From positions 101,138 through 165,137 of the forward strand of contig JACCGJ010019042.1 of NCBI GenBank assembly GCA_013407085.1: DNA of 64,000 nucleotides, written 5' to 3'. A model generated the notes under the pieces. That model had not been told where the DNA came from and did not search any database. It saw only the letters and a list, made by a program, of their open reading frames with translations. The DNA comes from Atriophallophorus winterbourni (taxonomy: Eukaryota > Platyhelminthes > Trematoda > Plagiorchiida > Microphallidae). Positions 46,401 through 56,700 of the stretch are shown in pieces. Within the stretch, counting starts at the first letter, position 1. Each line of letters begins with the position of its first letter. The position numbers were made by a program, and so were the translations under genes.

Positions 46401-47668
46401 TCCACACAATCTAGTTTCGTTGGCCCCTTCCGGTACTGTTTTACCTGCTGTGGTTGCGCAGAACTTTGCCAGTATTAGCCAAGCAACGCCTGCTAGCACG
46501 GTGCTAATCGTGTCCAACCTCAATGAGGAGGTACGTTTGGGTTTCAATACGAGATGCGGTCATACTCAATCAATTTATTCTTTCCCCTTTACAATTTGCT
46601 TTTGATCTTACGTTTAACTTTCTTTTCTTTCCATCCTTCTCACGCTCGCAAATTACTTATGAAATAAATTCGATCGGCCACGTTTCATCGCCCATTTTCT
46701 CAAACGTGACGGATTCCTCCATGCGATTCCTGCGAAACTCAACCATACTACTTCAAAACGGTTTGCATTTCCCGTTGTTTTATCTATCCGTTTACTACAT
46801 TGTCTGATTTTCATTGATGCTATCTTTTCATTCGTTGCTATTTTCGTTTTGTTTAACCTTTAACTTTAATTTACACATCTTTTTCATAGAAAGTTCACCC
46901 TGACGCATTATTCACTATTTTTGGTAGGTTTGTCTGATTACAGGGCGCTAATCATCTTATATCGAGAGTCGATGGCCATCCCCGTCCGAATTTATAAGAT
47001 TCGAGTTGTTTTCCTGAATACAGTTGTAAACCTTAGCATTGTTCCTTTCGTTTAGGTGTTTATGGCGATGTCACCCGGGTAAAAATAATGTACAATAAAA
47101 AAGACACGGCACTGGTACAATTCACGGATGCTCAACAGGCTGTCACTGGTTGGTTGAGCTTTCATAAATTCTTATCCCACAGCTCTCTACTACTTAAATG
47201 GTCAACCTCTTTGGGGAAAGCAACTCAAGATTGCTGTTTCGAAATTTAACGTGGTTCAGATGCCAAAAGAAGATACCGACGTCGGATTGACGAAAGATTA
47301 CGCAAACAGTCCGCTGCATCGGTTTCGCAAACCGAACTCGAAAAATTTTCAAAATATCTATGCCCCAAATCATGTGCTCCATCTAAGTAACATTCCTTCG
47401 AATGTTAGCGAAGAAGATATACGCAGTCTGTTTCAATCAAAGGGTTACGAGGTTTCCGGTTTCAAGTTCATGATGTAAGTCATTTTTCTATGCATTTTTC
47501 AAGGAAAGACAGGCGAATGGCATTGGTCCAGCTAGGAAGTGTGGATTTGGCTATCCAAGCTCTCATAGTAAGTTTCAGTTTATTTAATCAAGTCCGCAGG
47601 AACTGCATAATCATCAGATGGGAGAAAACGCTCATCTGCGTATCAGTTTCAGCAAAATGGGCATTTGA
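43395..47668 (+). CDS. PTBP1: polypyrimidine tract-binding protein (PTB), exons joined, 5' end not found
   Basis: PTB is a nuclear RNA-binding protein that binds UCUU-type pyrimidine tracts through four RRMs and represses or steers splicing. Exons: 43395-43472, 43504-43932, 43966-44076, 45948-46137, 46169-46530, 46890-46923, 47056-47148, 47183-47474, 47504-47567 and 47600-47668. All phases agree and total 573 codons plus TGA. RRM1 is in exon 2 ([24 protein letters not shown]). RRM2 spans exons 2-4 ([42 protein letters not shown]). An Ala-rich linker is in exon 5 and RRM3 spans exons 5-8 ([28 protein letters not shown]). The conserved linker [14 protein letters not shown] and RRM4 ([16 protein letters not shown] to ISFSKMGI) end the protein. 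It is the single-copy-type orthologue of vertebrate PTBP1/2/3 and fly hephaestus. The initiator ATG must lie upstream of exon 1, or at 43510 if that exon is untranslated. Confidence 0.92.
43504..43932 (+). CDS. PTBP1: PTB exon 2: RRM1 and start of RRM2
   Basis: RNP2 of RRM1 reads VIHVRNM and the RNP1 region NNQALIEM. The following [20 protein letters not shown] is the PTB-specific end of RRM1. The exon closes in RRM2 strand 1 ([20 protein letters not shown]). The intron before it is 31 nt and the one after it 33 nt. Confidence 0.93.
43966..44076 (+). CDS. PTBP1: PTB exon 3: middle of RRM2
   Basis: Begins after the acceptor TTTAATTTAAG and encodes [20 protein letters not shown] to the helix [11 protein letters not shown]. 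Donor GTAAGT. The 1,871-nt intron that follows holds three family A pieces and one family B copy. Confidence 0.9.
44325..44560 (-). repeat. family A SINE-like element
   Basis: Nearly consensus full-length copy in PTB intron 3: GCCTGATCCAGGCAAAGTGC, AGACTGCACGTGGGCTAAG, TGTCAGGTTGCCCAGACC, GCACGGTGTTAGCCGCACAG. Confidence 0.9.
44595..44790 (+). repeat. SINE-like family B, diverged copy
   Basis: In PTB intron 3. Keeps CATTACACCGATGGC, CATAACTGCCATACGATAAA, ATGATGGGGTTTAAA and TTAACTTCCGTGAAC. Confidence 0.6.
44903..44952 (+). repeat. family A SINE-like element, 3' tail only
   Basis: CTGTGCGGCACTTTGCCTGG and ATCAGGCTTGTGATTTCATA only. It is perfectly preserved while the rest of the element is absent. 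Confidence 0.8.
45505..45710 (-). repeat. family A SINE-like element
   Basis: In PTB intron 3. Complete except for the tail and part of the 5' end. It carries a short internal purine-rich duplication (AAATAGAAAGGAAAAAGAAA). Confidence 0.85.
45948..46137 (+). CDS. PTBP1: PTB exon 4: end of RRM2 and linker
   Basis: Encodes [20 protein letters not shown] (last helix-turn and strand of RRM2), then [10 protein letters not shown], the post-RRM2 segment of PTB. Leaves one base. Donor GTATGT. No stop-free frame longer than the exon exists here, so it is easy to miss. Confidence 0.9.
46169..46530 (+). CDS. PTBP1: PTB exon 5: Ala-rich linker and start of RRM3
   Basis: Holds [16 protein letters not shown], matching the Ala run between RRM2 and RRM3 in vertebrate PTB, then [12 protein letters not shown], the first strand of RRM3. 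Donor GAG|GTACGT. Confidence 0.92.
46890..46923 (+). CDS. PTBP1: PTB exon 6: 34-nt exon in RRM3
   Basis: [11 protein letters not shown] plus one base; vertebrate PTB has RVTPQSLFILFGVYGDV here. Acceptor TTTTTCATAG, donor GTAGGT. Confidence 0.88.
47056..47148 (+). CDS. PTBP1: PTB exon 7: core of RRM3
   Basis: [20 protein letters not shown], then [10 protein letters not shown]. The last base pairs in codon with exon 8. The next intron is 34 nt. Confidence 0.9.
47183..47474 (+). CDS. PTBP1: PTB exon 8: end of RRM3, linker, start of RRM4
   Basis: [20 protein letters not shown] closes RRM3. [17 protein letters not shown] and [10 protein letters not shown] form the linker that packs RRM3 against RRM4 in the family. 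[19 protein letters not shown] opens RRM4. Donor GTAAGT. Confidence 0.95.
47504..47567 (+). CDS. PTBP1: PTB exon 9: middle of RRM4
   Basis: [20 protein letters not shown] matches vertebrate KDRKMALIQMGSVEEAVQAL. Introns of 29 nt before and 32 nt after. Confidence 0.95.
47600..47668 (+). CDS. PTBP1: PTB exon 10: last exon
   Basis: [20 protein letters not shown], then GI and TGA at 47666-47668. It aligns with the vertebrate C-terminus (DLGENHHLRVSFSKSTI). No clear AATAAA was found close downstream. Confidence 0.94.
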   Translation, partial: ELHNHQMGENAHLRISFSKMGI

Positions 47669-47969
47669 ACTGCTGAAAACAAATGCGGTCACTTATTCCA
47701 ATGATTATGATTACAGTTTTTTCATCCCCTAAATCTTTTTTCATGTACGGGAGCAACTGTTTGCCTAACTGTATTGCGATAACTTTTACAGCTAAGCCGA
47801 CGATTTTATTGTGTAATGGATCTGCGGTTTCAACTAAACAGAATTTTAAAGTAAGTCACTTAGAGAAACGCATTTCCAAACGATTGTCAAGGACTTTGTG
47901 CTAATATAGCGAAGTAGGAAGTCGGTCATAATATGAATCAACAAGCGTAATGTACGCGAAAGCTTCAGA

Positions 47970-48155
47970 GACAGCATTACACCGAACGCTTAACTGCCAT
48001 ACAACCATGAAAAAAGTAGTCCTACAAGATGAGGAAGGTTGGGATTTAAATATCTACGGATTCTATTGAAGAGTAAGCACAAACTGGGATGCGGTAATAA
48101 CACCCAGAATAGAACGGGCATTCAATCAAGTTTCGTGAACGAGTAGAACTACATC
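47970..48155 (+). repeat. SINE-like family B, good copy
   Basis: ACAGCATTACACCGAACGCT, ACTGCCATACAACCATG, CTACGGATTCTATTGAAGAG and CAATCAAGTTTCGTGAACGA. It starts about 300 bases after the PTB stop. Confidence 0.75.
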
Positions 48156-48299
48156 AGCGTGGCAGCTTTCACTGATATGCATGCTAAACAAACGTTCTTC
48201 GTTACTCCGCTTGACAACGCACAAGGTTAATCAAGTAGATGTTTAGTGTAAGACCGCCACTGAAAAGGGTTTCGAGACATCCTGAACCGTATTCAACCA

Positions 48300-48720
48300 C
48301 CAGCCAGGAAGACGTTCTGCGCCGATATTAGAAAGATAAGGGATTTTAGCTGCCTATGCCATCACACAAATCACGATGTGGCGTCGCAAAAATGATTCGT
48401 TTCAGAAGTCGGTGGTCCGGCATGCGTAGCCTATGCAGGTTGATCTGCTTCTCTATATCAACATTACTATCGAAGATCTTATATGGCAGAGCATCGTTGT
48501 GTATGCGACTGTAATAGCTAACTCCCAGAATGTTGCAGAGACATCGGTTGTCAAATATTTGGAGACGGCTGACGTGCTCTTTGTGTAAGCGTCCATGTTT
48601 CGCACCCATACAGCAATACAACCCTAACTGTTGCTTTGTAGACTCTACCTTTGAGTAACATAGGCAGTCCTTTCTGACGTCAGGTGTCCTAAGTTGCGGA
48701 ATGCTGCGGTCGCCTTAGAA
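48300..48720 (-). mobile_element. RTE-like LINE fragment, C-terminal part of ORF
   Basis: The minus strand reads [13 protein letters not shown], then (after a shift) [39 protein letters not shown] and HRLRMPDHRLLKRIIFATPH. This is the post-RT region of an RTE-clade LINE, of a different subfamily from the plus-strand RTE beside it. Confidence 0.85.
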
Positions 48721-48759
48721 CTTGCTGAAACATCGTCATCTAACGATGCAGAATTATTG

Positions 48760-50060
48760 ATACAATTACTGGAAAAGGCTTCAGGAGTCAACCTCGAGGA
48801 AAAATCCGGAGCCGGAGTCCCGTTAGGCAGTCCGAAGTTTATTCAACTTCGTCCTGCCAGCTCCTGCGACGGCATCGTCCAAACGTATCAGCCTTGCTGT
48901 TCCTTTGGTTCCAGTGGTGCCGTGGAGAGGGAGCACTTGCTGCATGGGCAACAGCTAGTTCTCCATATTGAACTGCCCTGGCGTACATCACAACGCACCA
49001 ATGTAGAGGACACTCCATTCCGCTTCTACGGAAAATAACACGGGAAGCAGCAGATACCGGTTAAAAGCTATGGCTCGACTGGCGCAGAGCTAAGCGCCTG
49101 GGGCTGCTTTCGACGATGGGAGAGACTTCCAAGTCTCATTGGACGGCTACCGCCCGCCTCAAGCTGGGCAGCCCCCAGTCAATAAGGTGCCGTCTCACCA
49201 CGGTCTGCTATCCTCATTGGGCGCATGGGGATTAGGAATCAACCGACAAGCAGACTGTATTTTTCCGCACCAGCGAATCGAAATACCAAACAACAAATGT
49301 CAGTTCTGAAACTTGGAACCTGGAACGTCCGGTCCATGCTTCCAGGATTTCATGACGACGTCTCGAATATCAGAGGCGTTAGAAAGTCCGCCGTGATTAA
49401 CAACGAGCTAAAGAGGCTGAATGTCGACGTGGCTGCCCTACAAGAGACGCGCTTACCAGACACTGGTAAGCTAACAGAAAGTGATTACACATTCTTTTGG
49501 AAAGGAAGAGGTTCCGATGAGCCTCGACTGCATGGAGTTGGGTTTGCCGTGCGAAACGACATATTAAAAGCAACAGAACCGAGCAGCAGCGGGAGCGAAC
49601 GGATTTGGACTCTAAATCTGAGGTGCATTACTGGTACCATTACGTTGGTCAACGTTTATGCACCGACGCTCTCTGCGACGCCTGCTGAAAAAGACGCTTT
49701 TTATCATAACCTCACAGCCGTCCTGAAAAACGTGCCACAGAAAAACTGTGTAGTGGTATTGGGTGATTTCAATGCCAGAGTTGGTGCAGATTACGAGTCT
49801 TGGCAAAACTGTCTCGGAAGGTTCGGTGTAGGTAAAACCAATGAAAATGGGCAACGCCTTTTAGAATTGTGCACACAGTTCAATCTTTGTGTCAGTAACA
49901 CTTTCTTTCAAACAAAACCACAGCATAAAGTCTCTTGGAAACATCCTCGCTCTAAGCATTGGCATCAGCTTGATCTTATTCTTGTTAAGCGAACTAATAT
50001 AGGAAGCGTGCTCCTCACCAGATCATATCAAAGCGCAGACTGTGACACTGATCAAAAGAG
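48760..50060 (+). mobile_element. RTE-like LINE: 5' region and endonuclease
   Basis: A GC-richer 5' region (49,080-49,230) precedes an open frame at 49,225-50,082. The endonuclease reads LKLGTWNVRSMLPG, DVAALQETRLPDTG (metal-binding E), LVNVYAPT, VVVLGDFNARVG (GDFN box) and, near the end, HWHQLDLILV. The catalytic residues that can be judged are present. The frame leaves the homology at about 50,050, where the last catalytic His region is cut by a deletion. Confidence 0.9.
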
Positions 50061-52075
50061 CCATTGGCCCAAACAAACTTAAAACGGCTCCCATTAAGTC
50101 TTTATCTGGTAAGCCGATTGTCGACAAAAGTCAACAGATGGAAAGAGCACTTCTCCTCTCTCTACTCTAGGGACAGTACGGTTCTACCGCATGCACTTGA
50201 AAATGTCGAACGGTTGCCGACCATTGAACATCTAGATACCCCTCCTACTCTTGATGAGCTCAATAAGGCAATCGACCGCTTAGCGAATGGGAAGGCCCCT
50301 GGTGACGACGGAATTCCACCTGAGCTCATCAAATGCGGTAGAGCAGCATTATTACAGCCTCTTCACCATTTGCTTCTTCAGTGCTGGCAGGAGGGGGTGT
50401 CCCACAAGAGATGCGAGACACAAAGATCATCACGCTATTTAAGAATAAGGGTGACAGAGGCGACTGCAACAATTACAGAGGAATCTCCTTCTGAATGTTG
50501 TAGGCAAATTGTTTGCTAAAGTCTTACAGATCCGGCTGCAAGTTTTAGCTGATAGAATTTACTCCGAATCTCAATGTGGCTTCGCAAGGAAAGATCAACC
50601 GTTGACATGATCTTCTCTCTGAGACAACTTCAAGAAAAGTGTCGGGAACAGCGTATGCCATTATACGCTGTTTTATTGCTAACGAAGGCATTGACTACGT
50701 CAGCAGGAGGGTTCTTTTCAAAATGCTTGATCTGATAGCTGTCGACTCGTTATTTCGTTTCCACTCAGGTCATGAAAGCTCAGCCATTTACGGTTTGGCA
50801 GTTTCAGAAGCATTTGAAATTCGCCGAGGCGTCAAACAAGGGTGTGTTCTTGCTCCCACGCTGTTCGGCATTTTCTTTGCTCTACTTCTGAAGCACGCTT
50901 TTAGGACGAGAACAGAAGGCATTTACATACGCACGCGAAGTAATGGTAAGGTTTTCAACCTGAACCGGTTGAGAGCACGAACCAAAGTACGGGATGTGAT
51001 AATCCGTGACCTGTTGATTGCCGACGATGCAGCCTTTATTGCTCACTCCCAAGAGAACCTACAGTCGCTATTGGACTGTTTTTCGTCGGCATGCAAAGAC
51101 TTTGGTCTAACAATCAGTATGAGCAAGACCAAAGTCCTTGGTCAAGGGACTGTATCGCCACCAATCATCACTGTTGGAAACTGTCAGCTTGAACCAGTAC
51201 ATCATTTTACATATCTTGGTTCAACCATTGCGGATAACCTCTCGCTAGACACGGAGATTGATAAGCGGATTGGCAGAGCAGCTGTCATTCTGTCTCAATT
51301 GAACTCTCATGTTTGGGGTAACCGCAAGCTGATGTTAAGACAAAGAGATGTATACAGCGCGTGCGTACAAATGCTTTACTATACGGCAGTGAAACCTGGA
51401 CCACCCCAGCAGACAGCGAACTGAAGCTGAATCTTTCATCTACGAACATCCGTCTTACTGAACATATCGCGTGAGGGACATAGTGGACTAACGCTGAAGT
51501 GCTTTCAAAAGCTGGTCTACCGAGCATGTTTACCCTATTATGCCAGCGCCGCCTGCGGTTGCTTGGTCATGTCTATAGAATGGAAAATGGTCGTATTCCG
51601 AAAGATCTACTCTACGGTGAGTTGCAATTAGGAAGTCGACCATTGGGCAGACCGCACTTGCGGTACAAAGATGTTTGCAAAAGAGATATGAAATCTCTTG
51701 ACATTGACCCCGCAAGCTGGGAAGAAATTGCTCTTGACCGCTCACTTTGGAGGCATTGTGTAGAGCGTCGTCTGCAAGCCGGGGAGGAGCAATTACAGCT
51801 ATTGGCTGCTGAACGCAGATCACGCCGCCGGCGTGCAACGGATGCACTACAACAGTTCTGACTATCGTTGCAAGCGTTGCGGGAGAGATTGTTCCTCCCG
51901 AATCGGACTGTTTCGTCATCCAAAAAGCTGCAAAACTTGAAATTCATGCGATGTGATATACATCCATGGTCGACATCGACCGACGGAGGCCAACAACAAA
52001 CTGAGATACAAAGTGCTGTTTGATAAGTCGATGTCCTGCAGCAGGACACTGCACTTGGAAGGTGCTAAACGCATT
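50060..52075 (+). mobile_element. RTE-like LINE: reverse transcriptase and 3' end, frameshifted
   Basis: After the deletion the RT starts at IVDKSQQM and WKEHFSSLYSRDS. The motifs are NGKAPGDDGIPPELIKCG, KIITLFKNKGDRGDCNNYRG (after a shift), a damaged palm near 50,600-50,700, RRGVKQGCVLAPTLFGIFFA, the catalytic box LIADDAAFIAHS at about 51,020, and the C-terminal RRLRLLGHVYRMENGRIPKD. The ORF ends in a basic tail and a C-x2-C zinc-finger-like end near 51,870-51,930. At least four frame breaks make it inactive. The probable 3' end is near 52,075. Confidence 0.9.
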
Positions 52076-52079
52076 CAAT

Positions 52080-52555
52080 TTGCGGGCACAATAGCTAGAT
52101 GGTTAGTATAGCTCGTGCATCTGAGTGCGAGTAGAAGAGCAGAGCTATAACATCAGCATAGTCCGAGTCAAGAAGCTTGCTATCGGCATTATGTGACAGC
52201 TGGGTTTCCTTCGCTGGAGGATTTTGCGTACGTTACCACGATTACTTGTTATTAAAGTTTATTCTTTAGGCGTCTACGCTGTCTGTTATGTTCAGCACTA
52301 GAAGGTATTCGGCGGCGCTGGTGAAGAATTTCAACAGAGCATTGTGAAATCAATTAGGACTTTGGGGCTGATTGTTAAGTCCCATAGGCTGCGTTTAAGG
52401 TGTCCCGAATAACACCCGCTATCGTGTTCTATCTTCAGTCGCAACGGAATGAGTTGCTCAAAGTGGTCCTATAATTTTCTTGAAATACGGGCTTAGAGTT
52501 TTGCGACCGCAATGCGTTTCCCGTTCGAAGGCTTCATACCGGAGAACTTACATCG
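52080..52555. other. unassigned stretch
   Basis: No frame, repeat or RNA gene recognised between the RTE 3' end and the next SINE-like copy. Confidence 0.4.
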
Positions 52556-52559
52556 CTCA

Positions 52560-52785
52560 GACGTGCAATCGTGCAGTACATATGTGCGGTGCGGCTAACT
52601 GTTAAATTGATTGGCCACCGGTAGTGAGCTGCATGCTGAAACACGCTGGAGTCTCACCACCATCTCTATTTCTTTTCTCATCTGTCTAGTCCTAGACAAC
52701 CTGACAGTATCTTCGCCCGCGTGTAGTCTCTGTGCGGCACTTTGCCTGGATCAGGCTTGTGCTTTAATACATACATACATACATG
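52560..52785 (+). repeat. family A SINE-like element
   Basis: Full-length, well-preserved copy with a (CATA) tail of three and a half units. Useful as a reference copy: GTGCAATCGTGCAGTACAT start, GCCTGGATCAGGC hairpin near the end. Confidence 0.9.
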
Positions 52786-52789
52786 ATTA

Positions 52790-53385
52790 GAATCTATGCA
52801 AGCATTCCAAAAGGAGCGGTAGTCCTCATTGCAACCTCTCCAGCGAGCAATTATGGCGATATTGTCGATTTGAGCCTGAGGTTCGCTTCAACCCGACGAG
52901 TGCCATGTGGCACATTGACATTTTTTATGGCGAAAGGAAGTACTGCTAATGCATAATCGAGATTGTGCACAGAATTTTATGAACCGTTCACCATTATCTG
53001 TGCGTTGGCCTTCAAGACAAAACATGCCTACTAACTATAATTCATAAGCGACCCAGTCTGGCTTTCATATCTCCCGCTAAAACAACGATGTCGGAGCTTT
53101 ATGCACGTCATCGTAGAAGGCGTTCTCGTCGTCAGAATTGGTGTTAGTAAGCTGCTACAATAAACAAGCATCTCTGATTAGACGATTTTCAGTTGGGTCT
53201 AATATAAAGGGCTAGTTTAACTATGCGCATACTGTTATTTTAAGGAATGCAGAATTATAACAACCGACCTGTCCTGGAATCGCAGCTACTGAATCAGTAG
53301 TAGTAGAAGTAATAAGTTCTGTAATTAGAGGCGGATCATATAAACGCGTTTTTGATTAACAGAAAACATCCATAGTTGGAACACA
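52790..53385. other. unassigned stretch
   Basis: No supported feature before the short direct duplication. Confidence 0.4.
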
Positions 53386-53775
53386 GAAAGTTTTATTGCA
53401 GAAAAAGCAGTAAGCTTAAGAATAACCACAGGATGAAGGGGTATATGGAGTAAAAATTTAAAAATATCTCAAAAATCATCATATACTCATCGAGTTTAAA
53501 AGCTGGTCTACAGAACATGCGTTGTTGGTACTGTTGTTTGTCAAGCGGAACCAGGGTGGTAACTGTTCCGTATTCGGCCAAATTGAAACCAAGCTGCAGG
53601 AATAGAAATCAGAAAGTTTTATGGTAGAAAAAGCAGTAAGCTTAACAATAACCACAGGGTGACAGGTATATGGAGAAAAATTATAAAATCTGTCAAAAAT
53701 GAATAGGGAGAGCCACATACCGCATGGTTCGTCATATACTCATCGAGTTTATAAGCGAAAACCGCGACAGATTCG
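53386..53775. repeat. direct duplication of about 200 bp next to the satellite
   Basis: Two copies start AGAAAGTTTTAT (53,388 and 53,611). They share AGAAAAAGCAGTAAGCTTAA, AATAACCACAGG, GGTATATGGAG and TCATATACTCATCGAGTTTA. Both carry a minus-strand frame with a hydrophobic end (LWLFLSLLLFLQ and LWLLLSLLLFLP). The copies differ by an insertion containing AGAGCCACATACCGCATGG. Confidence 0.75.
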
Positions 53776-56700
53776 GAGCGTGTGATTTCTTCAGGCAGTG
53801 TTACACGTGAAAAAATTACGACGAATATCGAATCGAGAATGCTTAAATCCAATGAATAAGCCTTAGCAATAATAGAACAGATTATTCAAGGAAACCAGCC
53901 TGGCGAGCGAATGCCCTCGGACATCCGATAGAACATAACAACAAACACTCGTTCTCGCTTGCATGCCCAACTTACACCATCATCATTAGTCTGCGAAATC
54001 CACTATGCATGACAACAACATTATCCAAACAAACACACGCAGCACACCACAAAACACACAACAGCCAAACACAGCACAACGACTCACTTCGTACGCCATT
54101 GATATCCTGATCGTCACACGAAAATACATGAACCTGAAATACAAAACACGTGTGTCAAACATTATGAAACCAACGTGCAAACAAGACACACACAGCTAGC
54201 GCGGGAAATCAGATCGGAGCTTTCAACACGGAAGTGATGACAGCCAAGGGATCACATCATTACACATAGCAATAATAGAAAACATTATTCACACCAGCTG
54301 CACAGGCTCAGACACACACAACAAATAACAAACGCTGTCATTAAACCAACATCTAAGCATAGAACAAGGTGTACGCACAACACAAAGGCAATGTGCGCAG
54401 GCAAGATGCGCACATCGTGGCGATTGTGCGCCCGAAGATCATTTCAGAGGTCAATAGCGCACAATGTCAAACACGGACACCAGCGACTCTAGCCTCTACA
54501 ACAATTTTTCAAACAAGCATCACTTGTGCACAATAATCAACAAGCATTAGTACCCACACATTCCCAACCGCCATTCACCACGGTTCTAGTTCAAACGAAA
54601 CCACTCAACAAGTGACACGCTATCTCACTTCAAGTCACATTCCGCTTTAAAGCACGCCCAGAGATTCACACCAAACCGAAACAAGTCTCGCTTCGCGGCG
54701 AGATATCTTCATCACCATAACCAGGCGTGGGCACGACACGTAAATATAAACCGTCTTCGGGCAGACAACAAATCTGGCCAATCGAGCTCCACCTACAATC
54801 AGCCAACGCAGTGCGCGCTCAAGCTTCATTCAACACTCATTCCGTAAATGAAACACGCTCCCTTAGCAAAGTAAACGGATTACTTTGTTCGCATATCAGT
54901 AACTACAATGTCACTGGGTTTAAGGAAACCAGCCTGGCGAGCGAATGCCCTCGGACATCCGATAGAACATAACAACAAACACTCGTTCTCGCTTGCATGT
55001 CCAACTTACACCATCATCATTAGTCTGTGCGAAATCCACTATGCATGACAACAACATTATCCAAACAAACACACGCAGCACACCACAAAACACACAACAG
55101 CCAAACACAGCACAACGACTCACTTCGTACGCCATTGAGATCCTGATCGTCACACGAAAATACATGAACCTGAAATACAAAACACGTGTGTCAAACATTA
55201 TGAAACCAACGTGCAAACAAGACACACACAGCTAGCGCGGGAAATCAGATCGGAGCTTTCAACACGGAAGTGATGACAGCCAAGGGATCACATCATTAAA
55301 CATAGCAATAATAGAAAACATCATTCACACCAGCTGCACAGGCTCAGACACACACAACAAATAACAAACGCTGTCATTAAACCAACATCTAAGCATAGAA
55401 CAAGGTGTACGCACAACACAAAGGCAATGTGCGCAAGCAAGATGCGCACATCGTGGCGATTGTGCGCCCGAAGATCATTTCAGAGGTCAATAGCGCACAA
55501 TGTCAAACACGGACACCAGCGACTCTAGCCTCTACAACAATTTTTCAAACAAGCATCACTTGTGCACAATAATCAACAAGCATTAGTACCGACACATTCC
55601 CAACCGCCATTCACCACGGTTCTAGTTCAAACGAAACCACTCAACAAGTGACACGCTATCTCACTTCAAGTCACATTCCGCTTTAAAGCACGCCCAGAGA
55701 TTCACACCAAACCGAAACAAGTCTCGCTTCGCGGCGAGATATCTTCATCACCATAACCAGGCGTGGGCACGACACGTAAATATAAACCGTCTTCGGGCAG
55801 ACAACAAATCTGGCCAATCGAGCTCCACCTACAATCAGCCAACGCAGTGCGCACTCAAGCTTCATTCAACACTCATTCCGTAAATGAAACACGCTCCCTT
55901 AGCAAAGTAAACGGATTACTTTGTTCGCATATCAGTAACTACAATGTCACTGGGTTTAAGGAAACCAGCCTGGCGAGCGAATGCCCTCGGACATCCGATA
56001 GAACATAACAACAAACACTCGTTCTCGCTTGCATGTCCAACTTACACCATCATCATTAGTCTGTGCGAAATCCACTATGCATGACAACAACATTATCCAA
56101 ACAAACACACGCAGCACACCACAAAACACACAACAGCCAAACACAGCACAACGACTCACTTCGTACGCCATTGAGATCCTGATCGTCACACGAAAATACA
56201 TGAACCTGAAATACAAAACACGTGTGTCAAACATTATGAAACCAACGTGCAAACAAGACACACACAGCTAGCGCGGGAAATCAGATCGGAGCTTTCAACA
56301 CGGAAGTGATGACAGCCAAGGGATCACATCATTAAACATAGCAATAATAGAAAACATTATTCACACCAGCTGCACAGGCTCAGACACACACAACAAATAA
56401 CAAACGCTGTCATTAAACCAACATCTAAGCATAGAACAAGGTGTACGCACAACACAAAGGCAATGTGCGCAAGCAAGATGCGCACATCGTGGCGATTGTG
56501 CGCCCGAAGATTATTTCAGAGGTCAATAGCGCACAATGTCAAACACGGACACCAGCGACTCTAGCCTCTACAACAATTTTTCAAACAAGCATCACTTGTG
56601 CACAATAATCAACAAGCATTAGTACCGACACATTCCCAACCGCCATTCACCACGGTTCTAGTTCAAACGAAACCACTCAACAAGTGACACGCTATCTCAC

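Noticed and set aside
5736..52785. tRNA-derived SINE classification for family A
   Set aside because: No sequence that I can defend as A box plus B box at correct spacing was found, so the class is left open.
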